From positions 1,240,001 to 1,304,000 of the forward strand of contig NZ_JACBZO010000001.1 in NCBI RefSeq assembly GCF_013409005.1: a stretch of 64,000 nt of DNA, given 5' to 3'. Below the pieces are notes generated by a model, which searched no databases, had not been told where the DNA came from, and was given only the letters and a program-made list of their open reading frames with translations. This document shows, piece after piece, positions 42,846-52,795 of the stretch (its first letter is position 1; every line of letters begins with the position of its first letter). The stretch is from Demequina lutea (GTDB lineage Bacteria; Actinomycetota; Actinomycetes; Actinomycetales; Demequinaceae). A program made the position numbers and the translations under genes.

Positions 42846-44112
42846 TCAGCCTTCTGCGTGGCTGGGGGCGTCCATTGAATCGGAGCGGACGACGCGGTTG
42901 CGGCCACTTCGTTTGGCGCTGTACAGGCGCGCGTCGGCGACGCCGAGCAGTTTCGAACTGCGCTGGCCTTCGATCGGCGCACCGGCGACGCCGATGCTCA
43001 CCGTTACCGGAATGCCCGTTGTGATCGGCCGCCAGTCGTGCTCCGCGATCGAGCGCCGCACCGCCTCGGCAAACCCGTCGGTCGCTTCCTCGTCGGTGCC
43101 GGGCAGGATCAGCAAGAACTCCTCGCCGCTGAGGCGGGCCGCGACGCCGCCAGGAACCGTGGCCGCCATCCGGCTGAGGATCTGACCGATGGCGCGCAGG
43201 ACGTCGTCGCCTACTTCGTGCGAGCGCAGGTCGTTGACACGTTTGAACAAGTCGATGTCGATCATGGCGATGGTGAGCGCTGGCCCGCCGTCACGCACCG
43301 CCATGAGGGACACGCTCAGCTGCTCGTCAATGTACCGGCGGTTGTACAGGCCAGTGTCAGCGGGTCCCGCTCGGCCAGGTCGTGGTAGCGCGCCGTCTCG
43401 CGCCGCGCCTCCGTCGTCTGAAAGGCGGCCTTGAGGAGCTTGCCACGGGCCTCGCGGGAGCTCGCGCTGTGCGCCTCGATCCGACTGTGGAAATCTTGAT
43501 AAGCCTCGTACGCGCCGCGGAAGTTCCCTGTCGCCGCGAAGATTTCCGCTTGCTCGCGTGCGGCGTCCGCCGCGCACCGGGACAGTTCGTAGGTTCGGCA
43601 CAACTCCTGGCAGCGATCGATGACCTCCTGCGCGCGACCGAACTCGCCCTGCGTGCGGTGGACCTCGGCGAGGGTGACCAGGCACGTCGCGACGGTTTCG
43701 GGAACGAACTCGGTGGCTTGCGCGTCCATCGCCGGGGCAAGCACCCGCTCCGCCTCGGCCACTCGGCCCGCCGTGAGGTAGACGCGCCCGACGGTGTCGC
43801 GGACGTGCATCGCGAGGGGGCGGTCGTTGATGGCCGACACCCTGAGCAGGTGATCCACGGCGGCGAGCGCCTCACTCATCTCATGCGACAGGAAGTAGGT
43901 GAAGGCCGAGTTGTTGAGGATCGTGTTGCGCAAGTTGGACGCGTCATCGTCGCCGACGAGTTGCAGTGCCTCGCTGTAGCGGCGTTGCGACTCGTCGTAG
44001 GATCCTGCCGAGCCGAGCCGAGCCGAGCCGAGCCGAGCGCGTCGGCAAGGCATAGGAGCGCTGCCGCGCGCATGAGCGGCACCTCGGACTCGTCGAGCAG
44101 GTCATCCTCCAC
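42846..44112 (-). pseudogene. TPR-GGDEF diguanylate cyclase, frameshifted
   Basis: Three overlapping frames make one gene. From the start: EDDLLDESEVPLMRAAALLC, then a pentanucleotide repeat where the frame changes, then TPR-like helices (YSEALQLVG to GAYEAYQDFHSR) ending ARYHDLAERDPLT. Two extra bases near 43351-43356 shift the frame, after which LYNRRYIDEQ and the GGDEF domain continue. The active motif is SGEEF, a variant that can be active in some cyclases. As sequenced, no full product can be made unless slippage restores the frame. Related intact cyclase genes lie at 34.3 and 44.5 kb. Confidence 0.8.
44007..44036. repeat. Six tandem copies of a pentanucleotide
   Basis: GCCGA repeated six times, within the coding part of the TPR-GGDEF gene. 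A gain or loss of one unit changes the reading frame. Confidence 0.95.
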
Positions 44113-44181
44113 GTGGCGAACGAGAACGACGACGCGTCGGCGTTCTACGTGGCACTCGGTTTCGAGTTCACGGGTGTCTAG
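44092..44181 (+). pseudogene. C-terminal fragment of a GNAT acetyltransferase
   Basis: Reads EQVILHVANENDDASAFYVA then LGFEFTGV and a stop, the end of a GNAT domain (last strand, helix with A-x-x-x-Y, LGF). No upstream domain is present; the frame is antisense to the start of the TPR gene. A recombination junction near 44.09 kb is likely. Confidence 0.5.
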
Positions 44182-44501
44182 ACGCTCTTCGGGGGACCGG
44201 GCGGCATGGTCGCCAGGGAAATACGACGGGGTCTGCGGGAGTGAAGGTCGCCCGCGCGCGCCGACGGTTCCCGCGGGCTCGGCGTTGTCGCGCAGGCATC
44301 TGCGGAACTTGGCGATTCGGCGGGCCGGCGTCTTGCCTTGGCCCGAGCGGGTGATCGTTCACTCCGCTTTGCAACTGCGGGGCGAATCCTGGGAGCCTCA
44401 CCCGGGGGAAGGGCAATCTGTTCACACCAAGAGCAAACGCGCCGATTGATGGACAAGAGGATCGTCCGGTCGCGCGATGCCGATGTGTCGGGAGGACAGC
44501 C
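44182..44501. other. Intergenic stretch, nothing recognised
   Basis: Holds the upstream region of the diguanylate cyclase at 44502; no clear promoter, RNA or repeat was seen. Confidence 0.4.
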
Positions 44502-46103
44502 ATGGTGAAGGTGCGTGCGTCCGAGCCGACTAGTAGCCCGGGGGCGACACGTGGTCCTTCGATCTGGCGCGACGGCCTGCTCATGGGGCTTGGCGCGCTC
44601 ATCGTTGGTTGCCTGATCGGCTACGGCCTGGACTTCGGTTCTTGGGCGTCCCAGGTGGCGGCCCTGTGGGTGCTGGTGCTCTTCATGCATATCATGCTGG
44701 TGCTCACAGCGGGCCGTGTCGCTCGTGCCGACGGTGCGACGACGGCGACCAGGCGGGTGTGGGGCGCGCTGAGTCTCGCAGGAGCCGCGTACGCCGTCGG
44801 TGACGGCATCCAAATGGTGGCGCTCGCGATCAATCCGATTCGGGGAGCGGAGCCCACAATGGCCTGGTTGACCCCGGGCCAGTCGATGTCGATCATGGTC
44901 GGAACCACCATCGTCGTCGTGGTGATGCTCACGACACCGACCGGGCTCGTCTCGCGACGGGACCGGACACGGTTCTGGCTCGACGTGAGCGTCGTGATGG
45001 CAGCGGCCACGACCTTCGGCGGCTACGTCTACCTTTCTGAGGATGCCTCGACCTTCACGGGCGTACTGTTCAGCATGTTGGCCGGACCCGGCGCGTTCCT
45101 GGTCGGAGCGTTCTCGGTGGTGAGGTTGGTGCTCAGCGAGCGATCGCCATTCTCCGCCCTGGCAGGACGCACGCTGGTAGCCGCGGCGGTATTGCAGGGG
45201 ACGGTGCAGGCGTCGAGCGTGCTGATGATCCAGAGTGGACGGTTGTCCTGGTATCTCGGCCTCGCGGCGATCGCCTCCACGCTGCTGCTGGCTTCCGCCC
45301 GCATTCAGCAACTCCAGGTTCGCGCAGACCCAAACTTCATGCACGCTCGGCCCCAACGCCGATTCAGCAAGCTCCCGTACGTCGCGATCGCTGCGACCTA
45401 CCTCCTCCTGGTGTGGGTCTTAAGAGAGGTCGGTCTCGACGTCCACATGTGGATCGTCGTTTGCGGCGCGATTGCCTCTACCGGACTGGTCATCGTGCGG
45501 CAGTTGGCCGCCTTTGCCGACAACGCCCACCTTCTTGACGAACTCGACGCCACGGTGGACCAACTCCGTCAGTCACTGGGCGAGCGGGAGCTCCTCACCG
45601 CCGAACTGCGCCACCAAGCCTTTCACGACCCGCTGACCGGTCTGTCCAACCGCGCGATGCTTGGCAACCGGCTGGAGCTCGCACTGAACGCGGTCGGCAT
45701 CGTCGCCAACCGCAGAGCGTTGATGATCGTCGATCTTGACGACTTCAAGGCGGTCAATGACGTGTTTGGCCACGCCGTTGGTGACGAGCTGCTGATCGTG
45801 GCTGCCCGCAGGTTGCGCGACTGCGTCCGCGGGTCCGATCTCGTTGCTCGGGTTGGCGGGGATGAGTTCGCCGTCCTTCTCGACAATCCACAGGACGGAA
45901 CTGACGAGATTGCCCAACGAATCGTTGACGCGATGGCGAAGCCCTTCATGGTCTCCGCCGGGACCGCCTCGGTGAGCGCGAGCGTCGGCGTTGTCGTTTT
46001 CGACGGTGTCGGACGCACCGCTGAAGAGCTCCTCCATGAGGCCGACACCTCGATGTACCAGGCGAAGCGCGAGGGTAAGGGCGAGTACCGCATTTGCGCA
46101 TGA
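44502..46103 (+). CDS. Membrane-bound diguanylate cyclase (GGDEF)
   Basis: A 533-residue protein. About eight to ten hydrophobic segments fill residues 25-325, an uncharacterised membrane sensor; a short coiled coil (LLDELDATVDQLRQSLGERE) links it to a C-terminal GGDEF domain with RVGGDEFAVLL around 452. The domain opening, HDPLTGLSNRAMLGNRL, and MIVDLDDFKAVND are canonical. The ATG follows GGGAGGACAGCC. It has no EAL domain, so it should only make c-di-GMP. Together with the GGDEF genes at 34.3 and 42.8 kb it gives a local concentration of c-di-GMP enzymes. Confidence 0.9.
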   Translation: MVKVRASEPTSSPGATRGPSIWRDGLLMGLGALIVGCLIGYGLDFGSWASQVAALWVLVLFMHIMLVLTAGRVARADGATTATRRVWGALSLAGAAYAVGDGIQMVALAINPIRGAEPTMAWLTPGQSMSIMVGTTIVVVVMLTTPTGLVSRRDRTRFWLDVSVVMAAATTFGGYVYLSEDASTFTGVLFSMLAGPGAFLVGAFSVVRLVLSERSPFSALAGRTLVAAAVLQGTVQASSVLMIQSGRLSWYLGLAAIASTLLLASARIQQLQVRADPNFMHARPQRRFSKLPYVAIAATYLLLVWVLREVGLDVHMWIVVCGAIASTGLVIVRQLAAFADNAHLLDELDATVDQLRQSLGERELLTAELRHQAFHDPLTGLSNRAMLGNRLELALNAVGIVANRRALMIVDLDDFKAVNDVFGHAVGDELLIVAARRLRDCVRGSDLVARVGGDEFAVLLDNPQDGTDEIAQRIVDAMAKPFMVSAGTASVSASVGVVVFDGVGRTAEELLHEADTSMYQAKREGKGEYRICA

Positions 46104-46582
46104 TCGGTTGCGGTCGATCGGGCGGCGGGAGCTCGCGATGGTGAGGCGGTGGACCCGGTGCCGTCGCGCGGGTCAGTTGCCCTTCGTGACGCTGCCGAAG
46201 ATGGGTTCGACGGCGCCCCAGTTGCCGCTCTCATGCTCGCCGATGACTCCCGTGTATTTCGCGTGACCTCGAAGGCGGCCGCGGGTGACGGGATGCGCGC
46301 GGCCGTCCGCGACCATACCTGGTTCGCCACGGCCCAGGCGATCCGCTGCATGACGCGACTCGAGATCGCCACCACCGTCCGGACCGCGGGTCATTCCGTC
46401 TGTCTAGAGCAGAGACCTTGCCTGGCGTTGTCGGCAAATCGGGGGGATCCTCGGTCTCGGGACACTCGTCCCTTTTGGTGCATGCGACACGGGACACGGT
46501 TGGGATATACGTCCGGGGTATTGCGCCAAAAATGCCCGGTAGGGTATCGCTGGAGACAACCAGTCAACGCAAAGAGGCACCA
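46104..46582. other. Intergenic stretch upstream of pntA
   Basis: 479 bases. Several short frames exist on both strands but none is convincing as a gene, and no riboswitch class was recognised. It must carry the pntAB promoter near its right end. Confidence 0.4.
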
Positions 46583-48193
46583 ATGACGTCTGTATCGAGC
46601 GTGCAGTCACCCGAGTCGGTTGAGACTGCACCACCCATGACACTTGGCATTCCCGCCGAGACCAAGAAGGGCGAGAGCCTTGTCGCGGCCAGCCCCAAGA
46701 CCGTCGGCCAGCTGGTGAAGCTGGGCTACTCGGTCATCGTGCAGAAGGGTGCTGGCGACAAGGCAACCTACTCCGACGCCGAGTACGCCGAGGCCGGGGC
46801 CAAGGTCGCCGATGCCAAGGCCGCGTGGGGTGCAGATATCGTCACCGCAGTCAACGCGCCCGGCAGCGCCGCGTTGGACAAGATGCGCAAGGGCTCGGTC
46901 CTCATCTCGATGATGAGCGCGCCCTCCAGCCCCGACTACATCGCCGATCTCGCGAAGCGCGGCATCACCGGAATGGCGCTCGACGCGGTCCCGCGCATCT
47001 CCCGCGCCCAGTCGATGGACGTGCTGTCGACCATGTCGAACGTGTCCGGCTACCGCGCCGTCATTGAGGCCGCCGAGAACTACGGCGGCATGTTCACCGG
47101 CCAGATGACGGCCGCAGGCAAGACGCCCCCCGCGAACGTGTTCGTGATCGGCGCAGGCGTCGCAGGATTGTCAGCGCTCGGCACCGCCGCGAGCCTGGGT
47201 GCCGAGGTCCGCGCGTTCGACGTGCGCCCCGAGGTGGGGGAGCAGATCGAGTCGATGGGCGCCACGTTCGTGCAGGCCGAGGCCGCCCAGCAAGAGGTTT
47301 CCTCCGACGGATACGCGAAGGCGCTGTCCGAGGAGCAGGAGAAGCTCACGGCCATCATGTACGCCGAGGAGAGCGCTAAGGCCGACGTGGTCATCACTAC
47401 CGCGCTTGTGCGCGGCAAGGCGGTGCGCACGATTTCGGCCGAGATGGTCGCTGGCATGAAGCCCGGTTCGGTCATCATTGACCTCGCCGCCATCGGCGGG
47501 GGCAACTGTGAACTGACCGTTCCCGGCGAGCGCATCGTGACCGACAACGGCGTGATCATCGTTGGTTACACGGACCTCACCAGCCGGATGCCCAAGCACA
47601 CGTCACAGTTGTTCGGTACCAACATCGTCAACGTGATGAAGCTCCTGACGCCCGGCAAGGACGGCCAAGCGGTCCTCAACTATGAGGACGAGGTGGTGCG
47701 CGGCATGACCGTCGCCCACGCGGGTGAGGTGATGTGGCCGCCGCCGCCGGTGAACGTTTCTGCGGCAGCAGGCGCTCCCGTCGCCGAGGTGCCCGTCGTG
47801 GATCCCGTGGAGAAGGCACGCCTCGCCGCCGAGGCTGCGGCCAAGAAGGCCAAGAGGCGCCTGATCGGGTCCGCGGTGGCCGCCGTGCTCGTGGTGCTCG
47901 CCATCGCGTCCTCGCCCATGTCATTCGTTTCGTACTTCACGGTCTTCCTCCTCGCCGTCGTGGTGGGCTATTACGTGATTTCCGGCGTGTCGCACGCGCT
48001 GCATACGCCGCTCATGGCTCAAACAAACGCGATCTCCGGAATCATCCTGGTCGGAGCGCTGATGCAACTGGGGTCGACGAATATCGCGGTCCTGGTGATG
48101 TCGTTTGTCGCGGCGTCCATCGCGTCCATCAACATCTTCGGTGGGTTCCTCGTGTCCTACCGGATGCTCGGCATGTTCCAAAAGGAGGCGTGA
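46583..48193 (+). CDS. pntA: NAD(P) transhydrogenase subunit alpha
   Basis: A 536-residue subunit. Domain I (NAD(H)-binding, alanine-dehydrogenase-like) opens with [20 protein letters not shown] and has the Rossmann loop [21 protein letters not shown] near 190; it is followed by an Ala/Lys-rich linker and four membrane segments at the C-terminus. This is the two-subunit PntA layout with the first membrane part fused on. It transfers hydride between NADH and NADP+ driven by the proton gradient. The ATG at 46583 follows AAAGAGGCACCA. Confidence 0.93.
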   Translation: MTSVSSVQSPESVETAPPMTLGIPAETKKGESLVAASPKTVGQLVKLGYSVIVQKGAGDKATYSDAEYAEAGAKVADAKAAWGADIVTAVNAPGSAALDKMRKGSVLISMMSAPSSPDYIADLAKRGITGMALDAVPRISRAQSMDVLSTMSNVSGYRAVIEAAENYGGMFTGQMTAAGKTPPANVFVIGAGVAGLSALGTAASLGAEVRAFDVRPEVGEQIESMGATFVQAEAAQQEVSSDGYAKALSEEQEKLTAIMYAEESAKADVVITTALVRGKAVRTISAEMVAGMKPGSVIIDLAAIGGGNCELTVPGERIVTDNGVIIVGYTDLTSRMPKHTSQLFGTNIVNVMKLLTPGKDGQAVLNYEDEVVRGMTVAHAGEVMWPPPPVNVSAAAGAPVAEVPVVDPVEKARLAAEAAAKKAKRRLIGSAVAAVLVVLAIASSPMSFVSYFTVFLLAVVVGYYVISGVSHALHTPLMAQTNAISGIILVGALMQLGSTNIAVLVMSFVAASIASINIFGGFLVSYRMLGMFQKEA

Positions 48194-48198
48194 TCACT

Positions 48199-49641
48199 GT
48201 GACGATCATCGGACTGATTCAGGGCCTGTACATCGTTGCCGGCGTCATGTTCATCCTGTCGCTGGCTGGACTGTCAAAGCCGGCCACCGCTCGCGCAGGC
48301 AACACCATCGGCATCGCGGGCATGAGCCTTGCGCTTGCCGCGACGGTCTGGAACTCCCTGTACGAGTCGGCCGAAATGCCCGACCGCCAGTCGGTGTGGC
48401 TCACCGCGCTGCTCATCCTCGCCGTGCTCGCGATCGGCTTGTCGATCGGCGCTCCGATCGCCCGCAAGGTCGAGATGACCCAGATGCCTGAACTGATCGC
48501 CGCATTCCACTCGTTCGTGGGTATGGCAGCCGTGCTGGTGGGCGTCAACTCCTACCTTGCCGAGTCCGGTGGCGACACCGTCCACACCGTCGAGGTGGCG
48601 CTCGGCGTACTGATCGGTGCCTACACGTTCACCGGATCCATCGTGGCGTTCCTCAAGCTGTCGGCCAAGATGAGCTCCGCGCCGCTCGTGCTGCCTGGTC
48701 GCAACCTCATCAACGTGACCGCCTTTGCCGCCTTCGTCGCCCTGATGTTCTGGCTCATTGCGCTCGGTGACGGCAGCCGCACGCTGGGCCTCGTGCTCGT
48801 CGTGGTGATGGCAGTGATCGGGTTTGGGCTCGGCTGGCACATGGTGGCCGCCATTGGCGGTGGCGACATGCCCGTCGTCGTGTCGATGCTCAACAGCTAC
48901 TCCGGATGGGCCGCGGCCGCTGCGGGCTTCATGCTCGGCAACAACCTGCTCATCATTACGGGCGCACTGGTCGGTTCTTCAGGTGCAATCCTCAGTTACA
49001 TCATGTGCCGCGCGATGAACCGCTCGTTCATCTCCGTCATTCTGGGCGGCTTCGGTTCGGATGGCGCCGCCCCCACTGCGGGCGCCGACGGCCCGATGGG
49101 CGAATACACGGAGATTTCCGCCGAAGGCGCGGCCGAGGCGCTGATGTCGGCCAAGTCCGTGGTCATTACCCCCGGATACGGGATGGCGGTAGCCAAGGCT
49201 CAGTACCCAGTAGCCGAACTCACTCACCGCTTGCGAGCGCGGGGTATCAAGGTGCGCTTCGGAGTACACCCTGTCGCGGGGCGCCTGCCCGGCCACATGA
49301 ACGTGCTGCTGGCCGAGGCGAAGGTGCCGTATGACATCGTCCTGGAAATGGACGAGATTAACGACGATTTCGCCGATACCGACGTGGTGCTGGTGATCGG
49401 CGCCAACGACACCGTCAACCCCGCAGCAAACGACGACCCCTCGTCACCGATTGCCGGCATGCCGGTGCTTGAGGTGTGGAAAGCGCAGCACGTCATCGTG
49501 TTCAAGCGCTCCATGGCCACCGGATACGCAGGCGTGCAGAACCCGCTGTTCTTCAAGGAGAACACGGACATGCTGTTCGGCGACGCGAAGACCCAGGTCG
49601 AGGCGATCGTCGCGGCACTGCCCGCGCTGCAGAAGGCTTAG
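48199..49641 (+). CDS. pntB: NAD(P) transhydrogenase subunit beta
   Basis: A 480-residue subunit: nine or so membrane helices (domain II) then the NADP(H)-binding domain III with [40 protein letters not shown] and [15 protein letters not shown] at 48190 would overlap the pntA stop but sits two bases from the AAAGGAGG ribosome site; the GTG at 48199 is spaced ten bases from it and is preferred. With PntA it forms the proton-translocating transhydrogenase. Confidence 0.93.
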   Translation: MTIIGLIQGLYIVAGVMFILSLAGLSKPATARAGNTIGIAGMSLALAATVWNSLYESAEMPDRQSVWLTALLILAVLAIGLSIGAPIARKVEMTQMPELIAAFHSFVGMAAVLVGVNSYLAESGGDTVHTVEVALGVLIGAYTFTGSIVAFLKLSAKMSSAPLVLPGRNLINVTAFAAFVALMFWLIALGDGSRTLGLVLVVVMAVIGFGLGWHMVAAIGGGDMPVVVSMLNSYSGWAAAAAGFMLGNNLLIITGALVGSSGAILSYIMCRAMNRSFISVILGGFGSDGAAPTAGADGPMGEYTEISAEGAAEALMSAKSVVITPGYGMAVAKAQYPVAELTHRLRARGIKVRFGVHPVAGRLPGHMNVLLAEAKVPYDIVLEMDEINDDFADTDVVLVIGANDTVNPAANDDPSSPIAGMPVLEVWKAQHVIVFKRSMATGYAGVQNPLFFKENTDMLFGDAKTQVEAIVAALPALQKA

Positions 49642-49772
49642 TCGCCGCGTTCCTGCGTGAGGGTTCGTCCCTTGCGCGGGGGCGTGTCGGCGACCGAGCG
49701 GGCGTCGAGGATGTCCGGTGACTGCGATGACACCGACGCGGCACGCATCCCTGCGCATGACAAGGTAGTGCC

Positions 49773-50531
49773 ATGAATGATTTCGATATCAGCGGCAAGA
49801 CGATGGTCATCACCGGCGCCACGAGTGGCATCGGCAGGGGCCTCGTTGACCACTTCATCGACCGCGGCGTGGTAGTCGCAGCCGTTGGCGGCCACGAGTC
49901 AACGGTTGAGCAGCTGCGGGATGAGTTGGAGGCGAGCGGCCGATCGGCGCGGACCTACGTTGCCGACTTGCGGGACGTGACGCACATCGCGCCGCTCTTC
50001 GACCGTATTGCGGCCGACCTCGGCCAGATCGACATCCTGGTCAACAACGCGGGGATGGGGCGCCCGATCCCTGCGATCGACGTCACGGTCGAGGACTGGG
50101 ACTCGATGATGGACCTCAATCTGCGGGCCGCGTTCTTCTGTGCGCAGGCCGCCGCTCGCCACATGCTTCCCCGCGGCTACGGCCGGATCATCAACATGAG
50201 TTCGCAGATCTCGGTGGTGGCGAACCAAGACGAGGTCGTCTACTGCGCCTCCAAGGGTGGCCTGAATCAGGTGACACGGACGTTGGCCCTCGAGTGGGGT
50301 GGCGCAGGCGTCGTCGTCACGGGTGTCGCACCGACCTTCACCTACACCGCCGGAACAGCCGAGCGGCTCGACACCCCGAGTTTCCGCGACGCCGTGCTGG
50401 CGAAGATCCCCCGCGGCCGCTTCGCGACGATCGGAGACATCGGGGCGGCCGTGCAGTACCTGGCCAGCGATGTGGGCGACATGGCAAATGGGTCGACGCT
50501 CATGGTCGACGGAGGCTGGACGATCGTCTGA
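49773..50531 (+). CDS. Short-chain dehydrogenase/reductase
   Basis: A 252-residue classical SDR. The cofactor loop is TGATSGIGRG, the NNAG motif is in VNNAGMGRP, the catalytic Ser is in NMSSQISV and the YxxxK pair is YCASK. ADL-type residues after strand 2 (VGGHEST) leave NAD or NADP preference open. The C-terminus ends DGGWTIV, a common SDR ending. It follows pntB by about 130 bases and is monocistronic. The substrate is unknown; the sequence is closest in style to 3-oxoacyl or gluconate-type reductases. Confidence 0.9.
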   Translation: MNDFDISGKTMVITGATSGIGRGLVDHFIDRGVVVAAVGGHESTVEQLRDELEASGRSARTYVADLRDVTHIAPLFDRIAADLGQIDILVNNAGMGRPIPAIDVTVEDWDSMMDLNLRAAFFCAQAAARHMLPRGYGRIINMSSQISVVANQDEVVYCASKGGLNQVTRTLALEWGGAGVVVTGVAPTFTYTAGTAERLDTPSFRDAVLAKIPRGRFATIGDIGAAVQYLASDVGDMANGSTLMVDGGWTIV

Positions 50532-50637
50532 GCGGTGGTATCGCCGTCCGCGTCGTGTGCGCGTGCATCGACAGGGCAACCCCCGAGGTGTTCGTGGGTC
50601 ACATCGATTCAGGAAGCTGTTCGACGTGATGGTCGGC

Positions 50638-51492
50638 CTATTCGTCGGGGCTCACGCCTTGCTTGCGAAGGTAGCGCCTGTCGTCGTTGGCGTAGGCGTA
50701 GTAATAACCGATGAGCAGGCCTCCACCGACGAAGTTGCCCACCAACACGATGGCGATGTTGCCCGCCGCCATTCCGACGTTGAGGCCGTGCTGGAGTCCG
50801 ACGATGGTGAACAGCACCGTGTTCGCGACCGAGTGCTCGAAGCCGAGGAAGGCGAAAACGAACACGCTCATGATCATGGCGAGAGATTTGGTGAAGTCGT
50901 CCTTGATGCGGCCGTTGTAGACCATCAACATTGCCAGGTTGATCATGAAGTTGCAGAGGACGGCGCGCACGAACAGGTCCGAGTACCCCGAAAGGCCCTC
51001 GGACAGGTATGCCAGCTTGTGGTCGACGGCGGCTTCCATCTGGGTGCCTACCGCCCCGTCGCCGAGGCTCGAGCCCGCAACCAGGAGCGCGACAACGAGT
51101 CCGCCGATGAAGTTACCCACGTAGCACAACAGCAGGATGCGCAGCGCCTTGAGGGGTGTGGTCCGGCGGTGGTACGCACCGATCGCGACGATCATCATGT
51201 TCGACGTCAGGAGCTCGGACTTGCTGTAGTAGATGAAGACCAGGGCGAAGCCGAACACGAGGGCACCCACCATGCGGCCGATTCCCACCAGATCGCCGTT
51301 GCCGATGCCGCCGAAAGTTGCCACCACCGCAAAGTCGGCCATGTACATGATCCCCGCAAGCCCGCCGGCCATGGCGGCCCTCATGAGGTAGATGCGAGCG
51401 ACGCCTGCGCTCATCGCGGTCTTGGTCTCGAGCGAGTCGAGAACGGTCGAAATGAAGTACCTACCGGGGAAGAGCCCGTTCTGATCGGTCAT
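50638..51492 (-). CDS. Formate/nitrite transporter family channel
   Basis: A 284-residue pentameric channel protein with six membrane helices. Family signatures are KSELLTSNMM after the second helix, LCNFMINLAMLM, and the filter region LGFEHSVANTVLF with the conserved His. An N-terminal amphipathic helix precedes the first membrane span. It would pass formate, nitrite, hydrosulphide or a similar small anion; which one cannot be told here. No formate or nitrite enzyme is adjacent. Confidence 0.9.
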   Translation of the reverse strand: MTDQNGLFPGRYFISTVLDSLETKTAMSAGVARIYLMRAAMAGGLAGIMYMADFAVVATFGGIGNGDLVGIGRMVGALVFGFALVFIYYSKSELLTSNMMIVAIGAYHRRTTPLKALRILLLCYVGNFIGGLVVALLVAGSSLGDGAVGTQMEAAVDHKLAYLSEGLSGYSDLFVRAVLCNFMINLAMLMVYNGRIKDDFTKSLAMIMSVFVFAFLGFEHSVANTVLFTIVGLQHGLNVGMAAGNIAIVLVGNFVGGGLLIGYYYAYANDDRRYLRKQGVSPDE

Positions 51493-51524
51493 GGGTCTAA
51501 GGCTCTCACGGAGTATCGGAGAGC

Positions 51525-52493
51525 CTAGAACCCCGCAGGTCGCCGAGGCGTGTAGTGCTCCTCGAGCGCAGTGACCTCATCGTCGGTAAGTTCGATGTCG
51601 AGCGCGGCCACCGCATCGTCCAAGTGCTGGACCTTGGTGCTGCCCACAATGGGTGCCGACACCACGGGGTTGCGCAGCACCCATGCGAGCGCGATCTGGG
51701 CCATCGCCACGCCTCGCTCGGCCGCGACCGCCTCGACGGCGTTGACGATCGGTTCGTCGGCGTCCACGAAGGTCCGGTCTTGGACCGCGTCGTTGCTGTT
51801 GCGGGCCGTGGTTGTGCCCCACGGGTGCGTCACGCGGCCCTTGGCGAGCGGGCTGTAGGGGATCGATCCGACGCCCTGGTGGGCGAGCAGGCCGAACATC
51901 TCGCGTTCCTCCTCGCGGTACAGCAGGGAGTACTGATCCTGCATCGACACAAACCGGGTCCAGCCGTTTAGGTCGGCGGCGTGCTGCATCGACGCGAACT
52001 GCCAGGTCCACATGGCCGAGGCGCCGATGTACCTGGCCTTGCCGGCCTTGACGACATCGTGCAGCGCCTCCATCGTCTCCTCGATCGGGGTGGTGGGGTC
52101 GAAGCGGTGGATTTGGTAGAGATCCACGTAGTCGGTGCCGAGGCGCTTCAGCGAGGCGTCGATGTTCTCCATGATCGCCTTGCGCGACTGCCCGGAGCCG
52201 CCCGGGCCATCGTGCATGGGGAAGTGGACCTTGGTGGCCAAGACGACGTTGTCGCGAGTGCTGTACTTGCGCATCGCGCGGCCGACGATCTCTTCCGAGG
52301 ACCCCGCCGAATATACGTTTGCGGTGTCCCAGAACGTGATGCCGAGTTCGACGGCCTGGCGGAAGAAAGGCTGAGCCGCGTCCTCGTCCATCGCCCAGGC
52401 GGGAAACGCCTTGTCGGGGGCGCCATAACTCATGGTGCCGAGCGCGAGGCGGCTGATCTTCAGTCCGGTCGAACCAAGTCGGGTGTACTCCAC
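51525..52493 (-). CDS. Aldo/keto reductase
   Basis: A 322-residue TIM-barrel oxidoreductase. Catalytic Asp, Tyr, Lys and His are seen in WDTANVYSAG, VLATKVHFP and YQIHRFDP, and the C-terminal NADPH-binding part reads RNPVVSAPIVGSTKVQHLDD. The pattern fits the YajO/Tas-like branch that accepts general aldehydes and quinones. It lies head to head with the LCP gene, separated by about 300 bases. Confidence 0.92.
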   Translation of the reverse strand: MEYTRLGSTGLKISRLALGTMSYGAPDKAFPAWAMDEDAAQPFFRQAVELGITFWDTANVYSAGSSEEIVGRAMRKYSTRDNVVLATKVHFPMHDGPGGSGQSRKAIMENIDASLKRLGTDYVDLYQIHRFDPTTPIEETMEALHDVVKAGKARYIGASAMWTWQFASMQHAADLNGWTRFVSMQDQYSLLYREEEREMFGLLAHQGVGSIPYSPLAKGRVTHPWGTTTARNSNDAVQDRTFVDADEPIVNAVEAVAAERGVAMAQIALAWVLRNPVVSAPIVGSTKVQHLDDAVAALDIELTDDEVTALEEHYTPRRPAGF

Positions 52494-52795
52494 GGTGATT
52501 CCTTTCGTCGTGCGTGCAGCGCGGGTGCGAACCCGTCCGAGGTCGGGCCTCGGGGACCGCGAGACGGCCTTGTTGCCTGTGCCACCGAAGCCTTACTTGA
52601 CCGACCGACCGGCTGGCCGTCCGCGCCCGCGATCGTGCGGAGCGCAGGAACCTCGAGAATACTCCGGCGATCCTCGCCCCGACTGCTCGGACTTTGTCGT
52701 CCGGGACCCACGCCGCGCTTCCATCCGGCGCTCACCGCGAGGGACAAGGCCCGGCGCGCGTGCGTGGCGCGCGCGTGCGCTGGGGTTAACCTCGC
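52494..52795. other. Divergent promoter region
   Basis: About 300 bases between the aldo/keto reductase and the LCP gene; no gene, RNA or operator was recognised. Confidence 0.4.

Noticed and set aside
46149-46586. Small frames in the pntA upstream region
   Set aside because: Both strands are partly open but none has a convincing start, domain or codon pattern.
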